Source: Actinomyces sp. ICM47
GTDB lineage: Bacteria; Actinomycetota; Actinomycetes; Actinomycetales; Actinomycetaceae
Assembly (NCBI RefSeq): GCF_000278725.1
Contig: NZ_ALCA01000098.1
Span: 1 to 45,292, forward strand
DNA: 45,292 nt
Reading direction: 5' to 3'
In this document: positions 9,848 through 18,109 of the stretch, piece by piece
Position numbering within the stretch: position 1 is the stretch's first letter
How the letters are laid out: every line of letters starts with the position of its first letter
Made by a program: the position numbers and the translations under genes
Notes under the pieces: model-generated
What the model saw: only the letters and a program-made list of their open reading frames with translations
Told to the model about the DNA's origin: nothing
The model's database searches: none

Positions 9848-10735
9848 ATGAGTACCCCCGGACGCCTCGGCATCGGCATCATCGGCATGGGCCACGTCGG
9901 CCCCGTCATTGGCTCCGCTCTGCGCGCCGTCGGACATCAAATCGTCGCCGTCTCCGCGTCCTCGGACGCCTCGCGCGAGCGGGCCGACGCGATGTTGCCC
10001 GGAGTGCCGCTCGCCTCCCCCGAGGAGGTTGTGCGGCGCTCCGAAGTCGTCATCCTGGCCGTCCCCGACGACCAGATCGGTCCCCTCGTCTCCGGACTCG
10101 CCGACCTCGGCGCGTGGCAGACCGGGCACATCGTCATCCACCTGTCCGGTGCCTCGGGCGTCGGCCTGCTGGCCCCGGCTTCGACCGCCGGAGCGATCCC
10201 CCTGGCCATCCACCCGGCGATGACCTTCACGGGAACCAGTGTCGACGTGGCGCGCCTGGTCGGCACCCCCTTCGCGGTCACGGCTGCCGCCCCCTTCCTG
10301 CCCATCGCCCAGGCCCTCGTCGTCGAAATGGGCGGTGAACCCGTCGTCGTCGCCGAAGAGGACCGCCCCCTCTACCACGCGGGCCTCGCCCACGGTGCCA
10401 ACTTCATCGCCGGCATCACCGTGCAGACGACGCGCATCCTCGCCGCGGCTGGCATCGATAACCCTGCCCTGTACGTGCGGCCCCTCCTCGAGGCTGCCCT
10501 CGACCGTGCCCTCACCGAGGGCGTCACCGGCATCTCCGGACCCGCCGCCCGCGGCGACGCCGGTACCATCGCCGCCCACGCCTGCTGCCTCGCCTCTCGC
10601 GAGGAGCTCGCGGGGGAACGTGATACCTACGCGGACATGACCCGCGCCCTCACGCGCCTCCTGCGCGAGGCCCGGCTCCTCGACGAACGCGCCGCAACAG
10701 CCGTCGAGGCGGCCCTCCTCGACCCCGGCGCGTAA
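9848..10735 (+). CDS. Rossmann-fold and DUF2520 protein next to panCD
   Basis: The N-terminal half is an NAD(P)-binding Rossmann domain with GIGIIGMGHVGPVIG near residue 8 and AVPDDQIGPLVSGL near residue 75. The C-terminal DUF2520 domain (about 160-290) has YHAGLAHGANFIAGIT. The whole fold (295 residues) resembles ketopantoate reductases and 6-phosphogluconate-dehydrogenase-like enzymes. It lies 25 bp after the PH-domain gene and 115 bp before panC. In mycobacteria the orthologous position (Rv3603c) is also next to panC and panD, so a role in pantothenate synthesis, such as ketopantoate reduction, is plausible but inferred. No panB or panE is in this window. Confidence 0.85.
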   Translation: MSTPGRLGIGIIGMGHVGPVIGSALRAVGHQIVAVSASSDASRERADAMLPGVPLASPEEVVRRSEVVILAVPDDQIGPLVSGLADLGAWQTGHIVIHLSGASGVGLLAPASTAGAIPLAIHPAMTFTGTSVDVARLVGTPFAVTAAAPFLPIAQALVVEMGGEPVVVAEEDRPLYHAGLAHGANFIAGITVQTTRILAAAGIDNPALYVRPLLEAALDRALTEGVTGISGPAARGDAGTIAAHACCLASREELAGERDTYADMTRALTRLLREARLLDERAATAVEAALLDPGA

Positions 10736-10850
10736 CCTCACCCTGTGGGAACGATCCCGCGCGCCCCAGCCCAGGCCTCGTCCATAACGCAGGCGTGAGG
10801 ATAGCGACTCTATTTCGCGTCGGCAGGTCAATATTTGCAAGAATAGAAAT

Positions 10851-11795
10851 ATGACCCATCGTCCTATCCTGACACACACGCGCGCCCAGCTGGCCGAGGC
10901 ACTGACGAAGATGCCCGGCACGAAGGCACTCGTCATGACCATGGGTGCCCTGCACAACGGACACCTGCAGCTCGTGCGCGAAGCCCGCGAACTGGCCGAT
11001 CACGTGATCGTCACGATCTTCGTCAACCCGACGCAATTCGCGCCCGGCGAGGACTTCGACGCCTACCCGCGCACCCTGGAGGCGGACATGGACGCCCTCG
11101 AGACGGTCGGCGCGGACCTCGTATGGGCACCCGCGCCGCAGGACGTGTACCCGACCCCCGTGACCGTGTCGATTGACCCGGGTCCCATCGCGCGCGTCCT
11201 CGAAGGAAAGACGCGCCCCACGCACTTCGCGGGCGTCGCCCTCGTGTGCTCTAAGGTCGTCAATCTCGTACGCCCTGACGTGGCCCTCTACGGGCAGAAG
11301 GACGCCCAGCAGCTGGCCGTCCTGCGCACCGTCTTCACCCAGCTTGACATTCCCGTGCGCGTCCACGCGGTGCCGATCGTGCGCGCCGAGGATGGCGTGG
11401 CCCTGTCCAGCCGGAACCAGTACCTCAGCGACGACGAGCGCGCCCGCGCCCGTGCGCTGTCCCGCTCGCTGCGCCGCGGCGTTGAGGTCGCCGAGGCCGG
11501 GGCTGAGCCTGCAGTCATCGTGGAGCAGTGCCGCGCGGTCATCGAGGCCGAGGGCGGCATTGACGTGGACTACATCGCGCTCGTCGACGCGGGAACCTTT
11601 GAGATCCTCGCCGGTACCGAGTCCGTGCCCGTCGGAGAAGGAGCAGGCGCACCCACCGTGGCAGCCGACGGCACGCGGCAGGGGCGCCTCCTCATCGCCG
11701 CCAAGGTCGGTACGACCCGCCTCATCGACAACATGGAGGTGGCGCTGCACGCCGCCCCCTGTTCCTGCTCCACCCACGCGGGGGACCTCGCATGA
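10851..11795 (+). CDS. panC: Pantothenate synthetase
   Basis: PanC joins pantoate and beta-alanine with ATP to make pantothenate, the coenzyme A precursor. The ATP-binding signature TMGALHNGH occurs near residues 29-37, followed by [19 protein letters not shown] and the KMSKS-like segment ALSSRNQYL complete the active site. The length of 314 residues is slightly above the usual 280-300 because of a C-terminal extension that ends in a Cys-rich CSCSTH. The start is the ATG at 10851. The stop overlaps the panD start (ATGA), so panC and panD are coupled and make both the substrate and the product of the pathway step. Confidence 0.96.
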   Translation: MTHRPILTHTRAQLAEALTKMPGTKALVMTMGALHNGHLQLVREARELADHVIVTIFVNPTQFAPGEDFDAYPRTLEADMDALETVGADLVWAPAPQDVYPTPVTVSIDPGPIARVLEGKTRPTHFAGVALVCSKVVNLVRPDVALYGQKDAQQLAVLRTVFTQLDIPVRVHAVPIVRAEDGVALSSRNQYLSDDERARARALSRSLRRGVEVAEAGAEPAVIVEQCRAVIEAEGGIDVDYIALVDAGTFEILAGTESVPVGEGAGAPTVAADGTRQGRLLIAAKVGTTRLIDNMEVALHAAPCSCSTHAGDLA

Positions 11796-12226
11796 TGGAA
11801 ATGACCCGCGAGATGGCGATCGGCAAGATCCATCGCGCCGTTGTCACTGGTGCCGACCTGCACTATGTCGGCTCAATCACCGTGGACGAGGATCTGCTGG
11901 ACGCCGCGAACATCGTACCCGGCCAGAAGGTTGACATCGTCAACGTCAACAACGGCGAACGGCTGTCCACCTACACGATTGCCGGATGGCGTGGCTCTGG
12001 CACCATCCAGCTCAACGGTGCGGCCGCCCACAAGGTAAACGTCGGCGACCTCGTCATCATCATGGCCTACGCCCAGGTACCCGAGTCCCTCGTGCGCCAG
12101 GTCAAGCCCTCCGTCGTCTTCGTCGACGAGGCCAACCGGATCGTCAGTGCCGGTGACCACGCGGGCACCGTCCCCGAAGACTCCGAGCGCGCCCGCGCGC
12201 TGGGCCTGAAGAGTTCCGGCGTCTAA
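11792..12226 (+). CDS. panD: Aspartate 1-decarboxylase (pyruvoyl enzyme)
   Basis: PanD decarboxylates L-aspartate to beta-alanine, the second substrate of PanC. The proenzyme cleaves itself before a serine that becomes the pyruvoyl group; here the site is G27-S28 in LHYVGSIT. The family segment [15 protein letters not shown] precedes it, and [11 protein letters not shown] and LNGAAAH follow. At 144 residues it is normal for actinobacteria. The ATG at 11792 gives two adjacent Met codons, and the second (11795) or fourth residue could also start it. It is coupled to panC by a 4-bp overlap. No pantothenate kinase gene coaX follows, unlike in many relatives. Confidence 0.96.
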   Translation: MMEMTREMAIGKIHRAVVTGADLHYVGSITVDEDLLDAANIVPGQKVDIVNVNNGERLSTYTIAGWRGSGTIQLNGAAAHKVNVGDLVIIMAYAQVPESLVRQVKPSVVFVDEANRIVSAGDHAGTVPEDSERARALGLKSSGV

Positions 12227-12281
12227 CCGGAACGCAGTGCTAGCGCCCACACGCCTGAGCGGACGCTAGCCGAGGCTGCGC

Positions 12282-12370
12282 GCACGCGGATAGGCTGCGG
12301 GCACGCGGATAGGTTATACGCATCCGGATAGGTTATTAACCTATCCGGATGTTCGTTACCTATCCGGATG
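12282..12370. repeat. Five-copy 19-bp-period repeat array with a perfect central palindrome
   Basis: The core GGATAGG occurs at 12288-12294, 12307-12313 and 12326-12332, and its inverse CCTATCC at 12340-12346 and 12359-12365. Every step within an orientation is exactly 19 bp. The inner copies form a perfect 31-bp palindrome, 15-bp arms at 12321-12335 and 12337-12351 around a single T. Copies 1 and 2 share GCACGCGGATAGG. The array lies between panD and lysS in a gap of 354 bp that holds no gene. It looks like a multi-site protein-binding locus; its function is unknown. Confidence 0.9.
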
Positions 12371-12393
12371 AGTGTTGCTGCCCGCAGACGGCA

Positions 12394-12430
12394 GCCACAA
12401 CGTGCGCTGGAATGTGGCCACAACGTGCGC
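12394..12430 (+). repeat. Two direct 14-bp repeats, 23 bp apart, upstream of lysS
   Basis: GCCACAACGTGCGC occurs at 12394-12407 and again at 12417-12430. The pair lies just after the 19-bp array and 150 bp before lysS, so it may be part of the same regulatory locus or the lysS promoter region. Confidence 0.8.
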
Positions 12431-12580
12431 CAGTAGCATCTGACCCGCGCCAATGTACTGGTTACAGCAGCGTAGCAAGCAAGCCCCTTCGCGGACGCAC
12501 CCCCGACGCTCGCGCGCTGCGTGACCTGCACAACCGGGCCACTGCCTCGTCGCCTCCTCAGAACCCGCTACGATAGGCGC

Positions 12581-14200
12581 ATGACCGATTCTTCTTCTAT
12601 GCCCACGCAAGCCCCCGCCGACGACACCCCCGAGCAGGTCAAGGTCCGCGCGGCGAAGCGCGAGCGCCTCATGGAGGCAGGCATCCCCGCCTACCCTGTT
12701 CTCCTGCCCATCACGACGACCATCAAGAAGGTGCGCGAGCAGTACTCCCACCTTCAGCCCGGTGAAGAGACCGAGGACTACGTGGGCCTGGCTGGCCGCG
12801 TCGTCCTTGCTCGCAACGGCGGCAAGCTCTGCTTCGCGACCCTCATGGACGGCGAAGGCAACAAGATCCAGGTTATGCTCTCCGCCGCCTCCGTCGGTGC
12901 CGAGTCCCTGGCTGCCTACAAGAACGACGTCGACCTGGGCGATCACCTCTTCGTCCACGGGCGCGTGATCTCCTCGCGCCGCGGCGAGCTGTCGATCTTT
13001 GCGACCCCCGCCGAGGTTACCCCCGAGGCTCAGGCCGCCTACGAGGCCGCCTCGAGCGCCCTGCCCGCCCCCGACGCCTCGTGGGCTATCGCCTCCAAGG
13101 CGCTGCGCCCCCTGCCCAAGACCTGGACCACCGAGGACGGCGAAGAAATCACGCTGTCCGAGGACCAGCGCATCCGCCGCCGCGAACTCGACCTGATCAC
13201 GCGACCCGCCGCACGCGATATGGTCCGCATCCGCGCGGCCGTCAACCGCTCGCTCCGCGAAAACTTCTTCCGCCGCGACTACATCGAGCTTGAGACGCCG
13301 ATGCTGCAGATGATCCACGGTGGCGCGGCTGCCCGCCCCTTCACGACGCACATGAACGCGCTCGACACGGAACTCTACCTGCGCATCGCGACGGAGATCT
13401 ACCTCAAGCGCGCGGTCGTCGGCGGCGTGGATCGCGTCTTCGAAATCAACCGTAACTTCCGTAACGAGGGCATGGACTCCTCGCACAGCCCTGAGTTCAC
13501 GGCGCTGGAGGCCTATGAGGCCTACTCGGACTACAACGGCATGGCCGACCTGACGCGCGACCTCATCCAGCAGGCTGCCCGCGACGCCTTCGACCTGTCC
13601 GAGGGCGAGGAAATCGTGCGCCTGGCCGATGGCACCGAGTACGACCTGTCGGGCGAGTGGGACCGCATCGACCTGTACGGTTCTACCTCCGAGGCCCTGG
13701 GCGAGGAGATCACGGTGGAGACGCCGCGCGAGACTCTCGTCAAGTACGCGGAGCGCGTTGGCCTGGAGGTCGACGACTACGCGGTTTCCGGCAAGATCGT
13801 TGAGGACATCTTCGAGGAGCTCGTCGGCTCTAAGCTGTGGGCCCCGACCTTCGTCTATGACTTCCCGGAGGATACCTCCCCGCTGACCCGCTACCACCGC
13901 TCGCGCCCCGGCCTCACTGAGAAGTGGGACCTGTACGTGCGCGGTTTCGAGACGGGTACCGCCTACTCTGAGCTGGCCGACCCGGTCGTCCAGCGCGAGC
14001 GCTTCGAGGCGCAGGCCCTCGCGGCCGCCAACGGCGACCCGGAGGCCATGGTCCTCGACGAGGACTTCCTCATCGCCATGGAGCAGGGCTTCCCGCCGTG
14101 CGGCGGCATGGGCATGGGTATCGACCGCCTGCTCATGGTCCTGACCGGCCAGGGCATCCGCGAGACGATTCCGTTCCCGCTGGTCAAGCGCCTGGGCTGA
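12581..14200 (+). CDS. lysS: Lysine--tRNA ligase, class II
   Basis: LysS charges tRNA-Lys with lysine. The N-terminal OB-fold anticodon-binding domain (about 50-180) contains VGLAGRVVLARNGGKLCFA. The class II catalytic core has motif 2 (RVFEINRNFRNEGMDSSHSPEFT) and motif 3 (GGMGMGIDRLLMVLTG). Length is 539 residues from the ATG at 12581, which starts with a poorly conserved MTDSSSMPTQ tail; an in-frame GTG at 12521 is rejected as start because it adds no family sequence. It follows the 354-bp repeat gap and so probably has its own promoter. In mycobacteria lsr2 follows lysS; here a regulator of another family follows on the opposite strand. Confidence 0.97.
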   Translation: MTDSSSMPTQAPADDTPEQVKVRAAKRERLMEAGIPAYPVLLPITTTIKKVREQYSHLQPGEETEDYVGLAGRVVLARNGGKLCFATLMDGEGNKIQVMLSAASVGAESLAAYKNDVDLGDHLFVHGRVISSRRGELSIFATPAEVTPEAQAAYEAASSALPAPDASWAIASKALRPLPKTWTTEDGEEITLSEDQRIRRRELDLITRPAARDMVRIRAAVNRSLRENFFRRDYIELETPMLQMIHGGAAARPFTTHMNALDTELYLRIATEIYLKRAVVGGVDRVFEINRNFRNEGMDSSHSPEFTALEAYEAYSDYNGMADLTRDLIQQAARDAFDLSEGEEIVRLADGTEYDLSGEWDRIDLYGSTSEALGEEITVETPRETLVKYAERVGLEVDDYAVSGKIVEDIFEELVGSKLWAPTFVYDFPEDTSPLTRYHRSRPGLTEKWDLYVRGFETGTAYSELADPVVQRERFEAQALAAANGDPEAMVLDEDFLIAMEQGFPPCGGMGMGIDRLLMVLTGQGIRETIPFPLVKRLG

Positions 14201-14212
14201 TTTGAGCCGATA

Positions 14213-14257
14213 AAGGGCCACGGCCTCGTTCCTTCGATGGACGAGGCCGTGGCTCTT
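14213..14257. terminator. Bidirectional terminator between lysS and the SorC regulator
   Basis: A 17-bp stem (14213-14229 with 14241-14257, one wobble pair) has an 11-nt loop and contains the ACGAGGCC/GGCCTCGT core. A-rich bases precede it and CTCTT ends it, so it could terminate both convergent genes. Confidence 0.85.
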
Positions 14258-14315
14258 CGCGTTGTTGAGTGCGCCTTGGTGGGCGGCGCGGGAGTTAGGC
14301 GCGGGGGAGGAGTGT

Positions 14316-15296
14316 CTAGCCGCGCGGCTGGTGATGCAGTGCGCGCGTGTGGACGAGGTCGAGGAGTTCGTGCGCGGCTCCGTCGTCCAGGACGAGGTCG
14401 GTGGCGACCCCGGCGCGCAGGGCCCCGAGGAGGGGGAGAGCCTTGGAGGCTCCGGAGACGACGCACAGGCGCTTCGGTATCTTTTTGAGGGTGTCGGGCG
14501 TGGGGCCGGAAGCGCGCTCGTTGAGGTGCATGTCGGTGGAGCCGTCCTCGCGGATGAGGACCGTGCACACGTCGCCGACGACCCCGTCGTTTTGGGCCGA
14601 GGCGATCTCGATGGGTTCGAGGAAGCCTCCCGAGTAGACGTGGGAGGGCAGGCGCGCAGACATGGATCCGACGCCGAAGAGGGCGACGTCCGTGTTGTCG
14701 ATCGTGTCGAGGACGGATTGGACGGAGCGTTCGCGCCACAGTGCTTTCTTGGTGTCCGCGTAGTCGAAGAACGCGGGGACCGGGAAGTTGACGATTCGTC
14801 CCCCGATGGCCTTGGCGGCGCGCGAGATGATGGCTTCGGCGTAGGGCATACCGGATTCGGTGGCTGTTGAGGCACCGTTGAGCTGGACGACCGTTGAACC
14901 CGCGAAGGACACGTGCGGCATGGCTCGTGTGACTTCGGCGGTCGTGTTGCCCCACGCGATGCCGAGGGTCACGCCTGGGAAGAGCATGTCGATGAGGTGC
15001 TCGGCAGCGACCAGGGCGACGTTGTGGAGGCGGTTGACCTCGGTGTGGACGTCGTGGACGGGCACGACCGAGACCTGCACGCCGAAAAGGTCCGCAATCT
15101 GTCCGGCGAGTGTGCCTTTGGTCCCAGGGGACGCGGAGACGGAGATGCGGACGAGCCCGACTTCTCGCGCGTGGGCGAGCAGTCGGGACACGGAAGAGCG
15201 CGATATCTGCAGGTGGCGGGCGATTGTCTCCATCGTCTGCCCCTGCAGATAGTACATTGAGGCCGCCTCGTGCGCCTGTTCGTCACGTATTGTCAC
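14316..15296 (-). CDS. SorC/DeoR-type sugar-binding transcriptional regulator
   Basis: The N-terminal helix-turn-helix (about 1-60) contains MYYLQGQTMETIARHLQISRSSVSRLL, which is the typical SorC head. The C-terminal sugar-binding domain (about 65-320) has GVTLGIAWGNTT, VALFGVGSM and VLIREDGSTD. I start at the GTG at 15296 (VTIRDEQA...), giving 326 residues; the longer open frame upstream reads as noncoding. It is divergent from an aquaglyceroporin and a glycerol kinase, so it probably controls glycerol use and responds to a phosphorylated metabolite, an inference from position. GTGCA-type repeats lie in the shared 271-bp gap. Confidence 0.85.
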   Translation of the reverse strand: MTIRDEQAHEAASMYYLQGQTMETIARHLQISRSSVSRLLAHAREVGLVRISVSASPGTKGTLAGQIADLFGVQVSVVPVHDVHTEVNRLHNVALVAAEHLIDMLFPGVTLGIAWGNTTAEVTRAMPHVSFAGSTVVQLNGASTATESGMPYAEAIISRAAKAIGGRIVNFPVPAFFDYADTKKALWRERSVQSVLDTIDNTDVALFGVGSMSARLPSHVYSGGFLEPIEIASAQNDGVVGDVCTVLIREDGSTDMHLNERASGPTPDTLKKIPKRLCVVSGASKALPLLGALRAGVATDLVLDDGAAHELLDLVHTRALHHQPRG

Positions 15297-15312
15297 GTTT
15301 TCTAGTGTGCCA

Positions 15313-15443
15313 TGCACAAGCGTGCAGATGTGTGATTTTGAGTATCCATTCCTGTGTCGGCGGGTTACATTTGTCTGCGACAGATGGTCAGGGTCACACC
15401 CGAAGCAATGAACGAACGTGCACTCAGTTTGGGCTAACGTGCA
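15313..15443. promoter_or_regulatory. Candidate operator sites between the SorC regulator and glpF-like gene
   Basis: An inverted repeat TGCAC-AAGC-GTGCA lies at 15313-15326. Two direct copies of AACGTGCA lie at 15415-15422 and 15436-15443, 21 bp apart, about two helical turns. The second falls between TTGGGC (15429-15434) and CATACT (15452-15457), a weak 17-bp-spaced promoter for the transporter. The assignment to the SorC protein is inference. Confidence 0.4.
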
Positions 15444-15567
15444 TGGAGTGCCATACTTGGTGTGATCTGTCAACAATATCTGCGTGGATACTGTTCGATG
15501 GCACACAGTTATCGGCGGAATACCACCGTGACCCGACGTGAAGGCGCGTCGGAGAAAGATAGGAAAC

Positions 15568-16353
15568 ATGCTCTCAACACTGTTCCCGGCAGCCGCAGAA
15601 ACGGCTGTCCCTACCGTGAGCCAGATTTTCATGTCTGAGTTCCTCGGCACAGCCGTGCTGCTGCTCCTCGGCGGCGGCGTCGTCGCCACGAACCTGCTGC
15701 CCAAGTCCAAGGGCAAGGGCGGCGGCTGGCTGCTCATCAACTGGGGATGGGGCCTCGCGGTCTTCGCCGGCGTCTACGTCGCGTTCCGAACCGGCGGCCA
15801 CCTCAACCCCGCCGTCACAATCGCCAAGGTCGTCGCCCACGTGTTCGACCCCAGCGTCACCCTGGCGGGCAACATCCCCGTCACTGGCGTCAACGTTGCC
15901 GTCTACATCGTTGCCCAGTTCCTCGGTGCCTTCGTCGGTGCCGTCCTGTGCTGGCTCACCTTCAAGCAGCACTTCGATGAGGACTGCGATCCCGCCCTCA
16001 AGCTGGGCGTCTTCTCCACCGGCCCCGAGATCCGCTCCTACGGTTGGAACTGCCTCACTGAGGCCATCGGCACCGCCGTCCTGATCCTGTGGGTCTTCGT
16101 CTCCGGCTACACCGAGACCGCCGTCGGCCCGCTCGGCGTCGCCCTCATCATCGTCGTCATCGGCAACTCCCTCGGTGGCCCCACCGGTTACGCCATCAAC
16201 CCGGCCCGTGACCTCGGCCCCCGTGTTGCTCACGCGATCCTGCCCATCAAGGGCAAGGGCGGCTCCGACTGGGGTTACTCCTGGGTTCCGGTCGTCGGCC
16301 CCATCGTCGGTGCCATCGTCGGTACCGTTCTCTACTACGTCACCCTCGCCTGA
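15568..16353 (+). CDS. MIP-family glycerol facilitator (aquaglyceroporin)
   Basis: The 261-residue channel has six membrane helices and two half-helices that carry the pore motifs, NPA in HLNPAVT and NPARD in AINPARDLGPR. The D after the second NPA is the mark of glycerol-conducting channels; strict water channels lack it. The ATG at 15568 follows AGGA with 4 nt between; a GTG at 15538 is possible but has no comparable site. It lies 155 bp before glpK and opposite the SorC regulator, which fits uptake of glycerol by diffusion and trapping by phosphorylation. GlpF is the likely identity; water permeation cannot be excluded. Confidence 0.92.
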   Translation: MLSTLFPAAAETAVPTVSQIFMSEFLGTAVLLLLGGGVVATNLLPKSKGKGGGWLLINWGWGLAVFAGVYVAFRTGGHLNPAVTIAKVVAHVFDPSVTLAGNIPVTGVNVAVYIVAQFLGAFVGAVLCWLTFKQHFDEDCDPALKLGVFSTGPEIRSYGWNCLTEAIGTAVLILWVFVSGYTETAVGPLGVALIIVVIGNSLGGPTGYAINPARDLGPRVAHAILPIKGKGGSDWGYSWVPVVGPIVGAIVGTVLYYVTLA

Positions 16354-16361
16354 GGGTGAGT

Positions 16362-16394
16362 GTGCGGGCGAGGTCGCCACGGCCTCGCCCGCAC
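16362..16394 (+). terminator. Hairpin between the glycerol facilitator and glpK
   Basis: A perfect 12-bp stem (16362-16373 with 16383-16394) has a 9-nt loop and sits just after the facilitator stop. With no T-run it may only reduce read-through into glpK, giving the transporter and kinase different transcript levels. Confidence 0.65.
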
Positions 16395-16508
16395 GATCCC
16401 CAGCGTTGGGGACCAACAAGTTCATAGGGGCACCGATGCCCCGCAAGCCGCGCAGGTGGCCCGGCGCGGCCTACACAACGACGTGAAAACGCCTCCGAAA
16501 GGATACTC

Positions 16509-18032
16509 ATGACCACCACCGAAAAGTTCGTTCTCGCCATCGATCAGGGCACCACCTCGACCCGTGCGATCATCTTCAACCACTCCGGCGAGATCATCTC
16601 CGTTGGACAGAAGGAATTCACCCAGATCTTCCCGAACCCGGGCTGGGTCGAGCACAACCCCCTCGAGATCTGGGAGACCACGCGTCTGGTCGTCGCCGAG
16701 GCTCTGCAGGCGGCGGAGATTAACCGTCACCAGCTGGCTGCCGTGGGTATCACCAACCAGCGTGAGACCACGGTCGTGTGGGACAAGAACACCGGCGAGC
16801 CCGTGTACAACGCGATCGTCTGGCAGGATATGCGCACCTCCGACATCGTTAAGGAGCTTGAGGGCGACGAGGGGCCGGATCGCTTCCGTCAGATCTGTGG
16901 CCTGGGCCTGTCCCCCTATTTCTCCGGCTCGAAGATCAAGTGGATCCTGGACAACGTTGAGGGTGCTCGTGAGCGCGCCGAGGCCGGCGACCTGTACTTC
17001 GGCAACACCGACTCCTGGGTCCTGTGGAACCTGACGGGCGGCGTCAACGGCGGCGTGCACTGCACGGACGTCACCAACGCCTCGCGCACCATGCTGATGG
17101 ATATCCGCACGCTCTCCTGGCGCGAGGATGTCTGCGAGATCTTCGGCATCCCGATGTCGATGCTCCCCGAGATCAAGTCCTCCTCCGAGATCTACGGCTA
17201 CGGCCGCAAGAACGGCCTGCTCATCGACACCCCGATCGCAGGCATCCTCGGCGACCAGCAGGCGGCCACCTTCGGCCAGGCCTGCTTCGAGAAGGGCATG
17301 GCGAAGAACACCTACGGTACCGGCTGCTTCATGCTCATGAACACTGGCACCGAGCCCGTCTTCTCTGACAATGGTCTGCTCACCACGGTTGCCTACAAGA
17401 TCGGCGACCAGCCGGCCGTCTACGCCCTCGAAGGCTCGATCGCCGTGGCCGGCTCGCTCGTGCAGTGGCTGCGCGACAACCTGGGCATGATCGTCAAGTC
17501 CTCGGATATCGGCAAGCTGGCCAGCACCGTTGAGGACAATGGTGGCGTCTACTTCGTGCCTGCGTTCTCCGGCCTGTTCGCTCCCTACTGGCGTTCGGAT
17601 GCTCGCGGCGCGATCGTGGGCCTGACCCGCTACGTGAACAAGGGTCACATCGCCCGCGCCGTTGAGGAGTCGACCGCGTTCCAGAGCGCCGAAGTTCTCG
17701 ACGCGATGAACGCCGATGCCGGCGTGCCGCTCAAGGAGCTCAAGGTTGACGGCGGCATGACGCACGATGACCTGGTCATGCAGTTCCAGGCCGACCTGTG
17801 CGGCGTGGATGTCGTTCGCCCGAAGGTCATCGAGACGACCGCCCTGGGTGCTGCCTACGCGGCCGGTATGGCGGTGGGCTTCTGGTCGGGAACCGACGAC
17901 GTCGTGGCCAACTGGCAGGAGGGCAAGCGCTGGACGCCGTCCATGGAGCCGGCCGAGCGTGACCGCACCTACCGCCTGTGGAAGAAGGCTGTCACCCGCA
18001 CCCTGGACTGGGTGGATGACGACGTGAAGTGA
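16509..18032 (+). CDS. glpK: Glycerol kinase
   Basis: GlpK phosphorylates glycerol with ATP to sn-glycerol 3-phosphate in the cytoplasm. The FGGY-family N-terminus [15 protein letters not shown] is the phosphate-binding loop. The glycerol-binding QRETTVVWD segment, the hinge region [13 protein letters not shown] and the C-terminal [17 protein letters not shown] complete the fold. The length of 507 residues is typical. The ATG has GAAAGGA upstream at about 7 nt. It follows the facilitator gene, and no glpD or glpO is in the window, so later steps are coded elsewhere. The identity is firm. Confidence 0.97.
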   Translation: MTTTEKFVLAIDQGTTSTRAIIFNHSGEIISVGQKEFTQIFPNPGWVEHNPLEIWETTRLVVAEALQAAEINRHQLAAVGITNQRETTVVWDKNTGEPVYNAIVWQDMRTSDIVKELEGDEGPDRFRQICGLGLSPYFSGSKIKWILDNVEGARERAEAGDLYFGNTDSWVLWNLTGGVNGGVHCTDVTNASRTMLMDIRTLSWREDVCEIFGIPMSMLPEIKSSSEIYGYGRKNGLLIDTPIAGILGDQQAATFGQACFEKGMAKNTYGTGCFMLMNTGTEPVFSDNGLLTTVAYKIGDQPAVYALEGSIAVAGSLVQWLRDNLGMIVKSSDIGKLASTVEDNGGVYFVPAFSGLFAPYWRSDARGAIVGLTRYVNKGHIARAVEESTAFQSAEVLDAMNADAGVPLKELKVDGGMTHDDLVMQFQADLCGVDVVRPKVIETTALGAAYAAGMAVGFWSGTDDVVANWQEGKRWTPSMEPAERDRTYRLWKKAVTRTLDWVDDDVK

Positions 18033-18050
18033 TTGCGTTCCTGGTGTAGG

Positions 18051-18088
18051 GACGAGGCCGGGGCTGCGCGAGCGGTCCCGGCCTCGTC
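18051..18088. terminator. Terminator between glpK and the fusion oxidoreductase
   Basis: GACGAGGCCGGG at 18051-18062 pairs perfectly with CCCGGCCTCGTC at 18077-18088. It lies between two convergent genes and may serve both. Confidence 0.8.
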
Positions 18089-18109
18089 GTGCGTGGGACG
18101 GGTGAGGAG

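Noticed and set aside
12321..12351. Rho-independent terminator of panD
   Set aside because: The palindrome has a one-base centre, is AT-rich for this genome, lacks a T-run, and is part of a longer periodic array.
12282..12370. CRISPR array
   Set aside because: Repeat cores are too short, spacing of 19 bp is too small, orientation flips in the middle, and no cas gene is near.
12521..12580. Upstream GTG start for lysS
   Set aside because: The 20 extra residues are Arg/Thr-rich and unlike the family; the ATG at 12581 gives the usual length.
12356..14875. 839-codon open frame on the minus strand opposite lysS
   Set aside because: It crosses lysS, the terminator and part of the SorC gene, reads as Arg/Pro/Ser-rich nonsense, and has no family resemblance.
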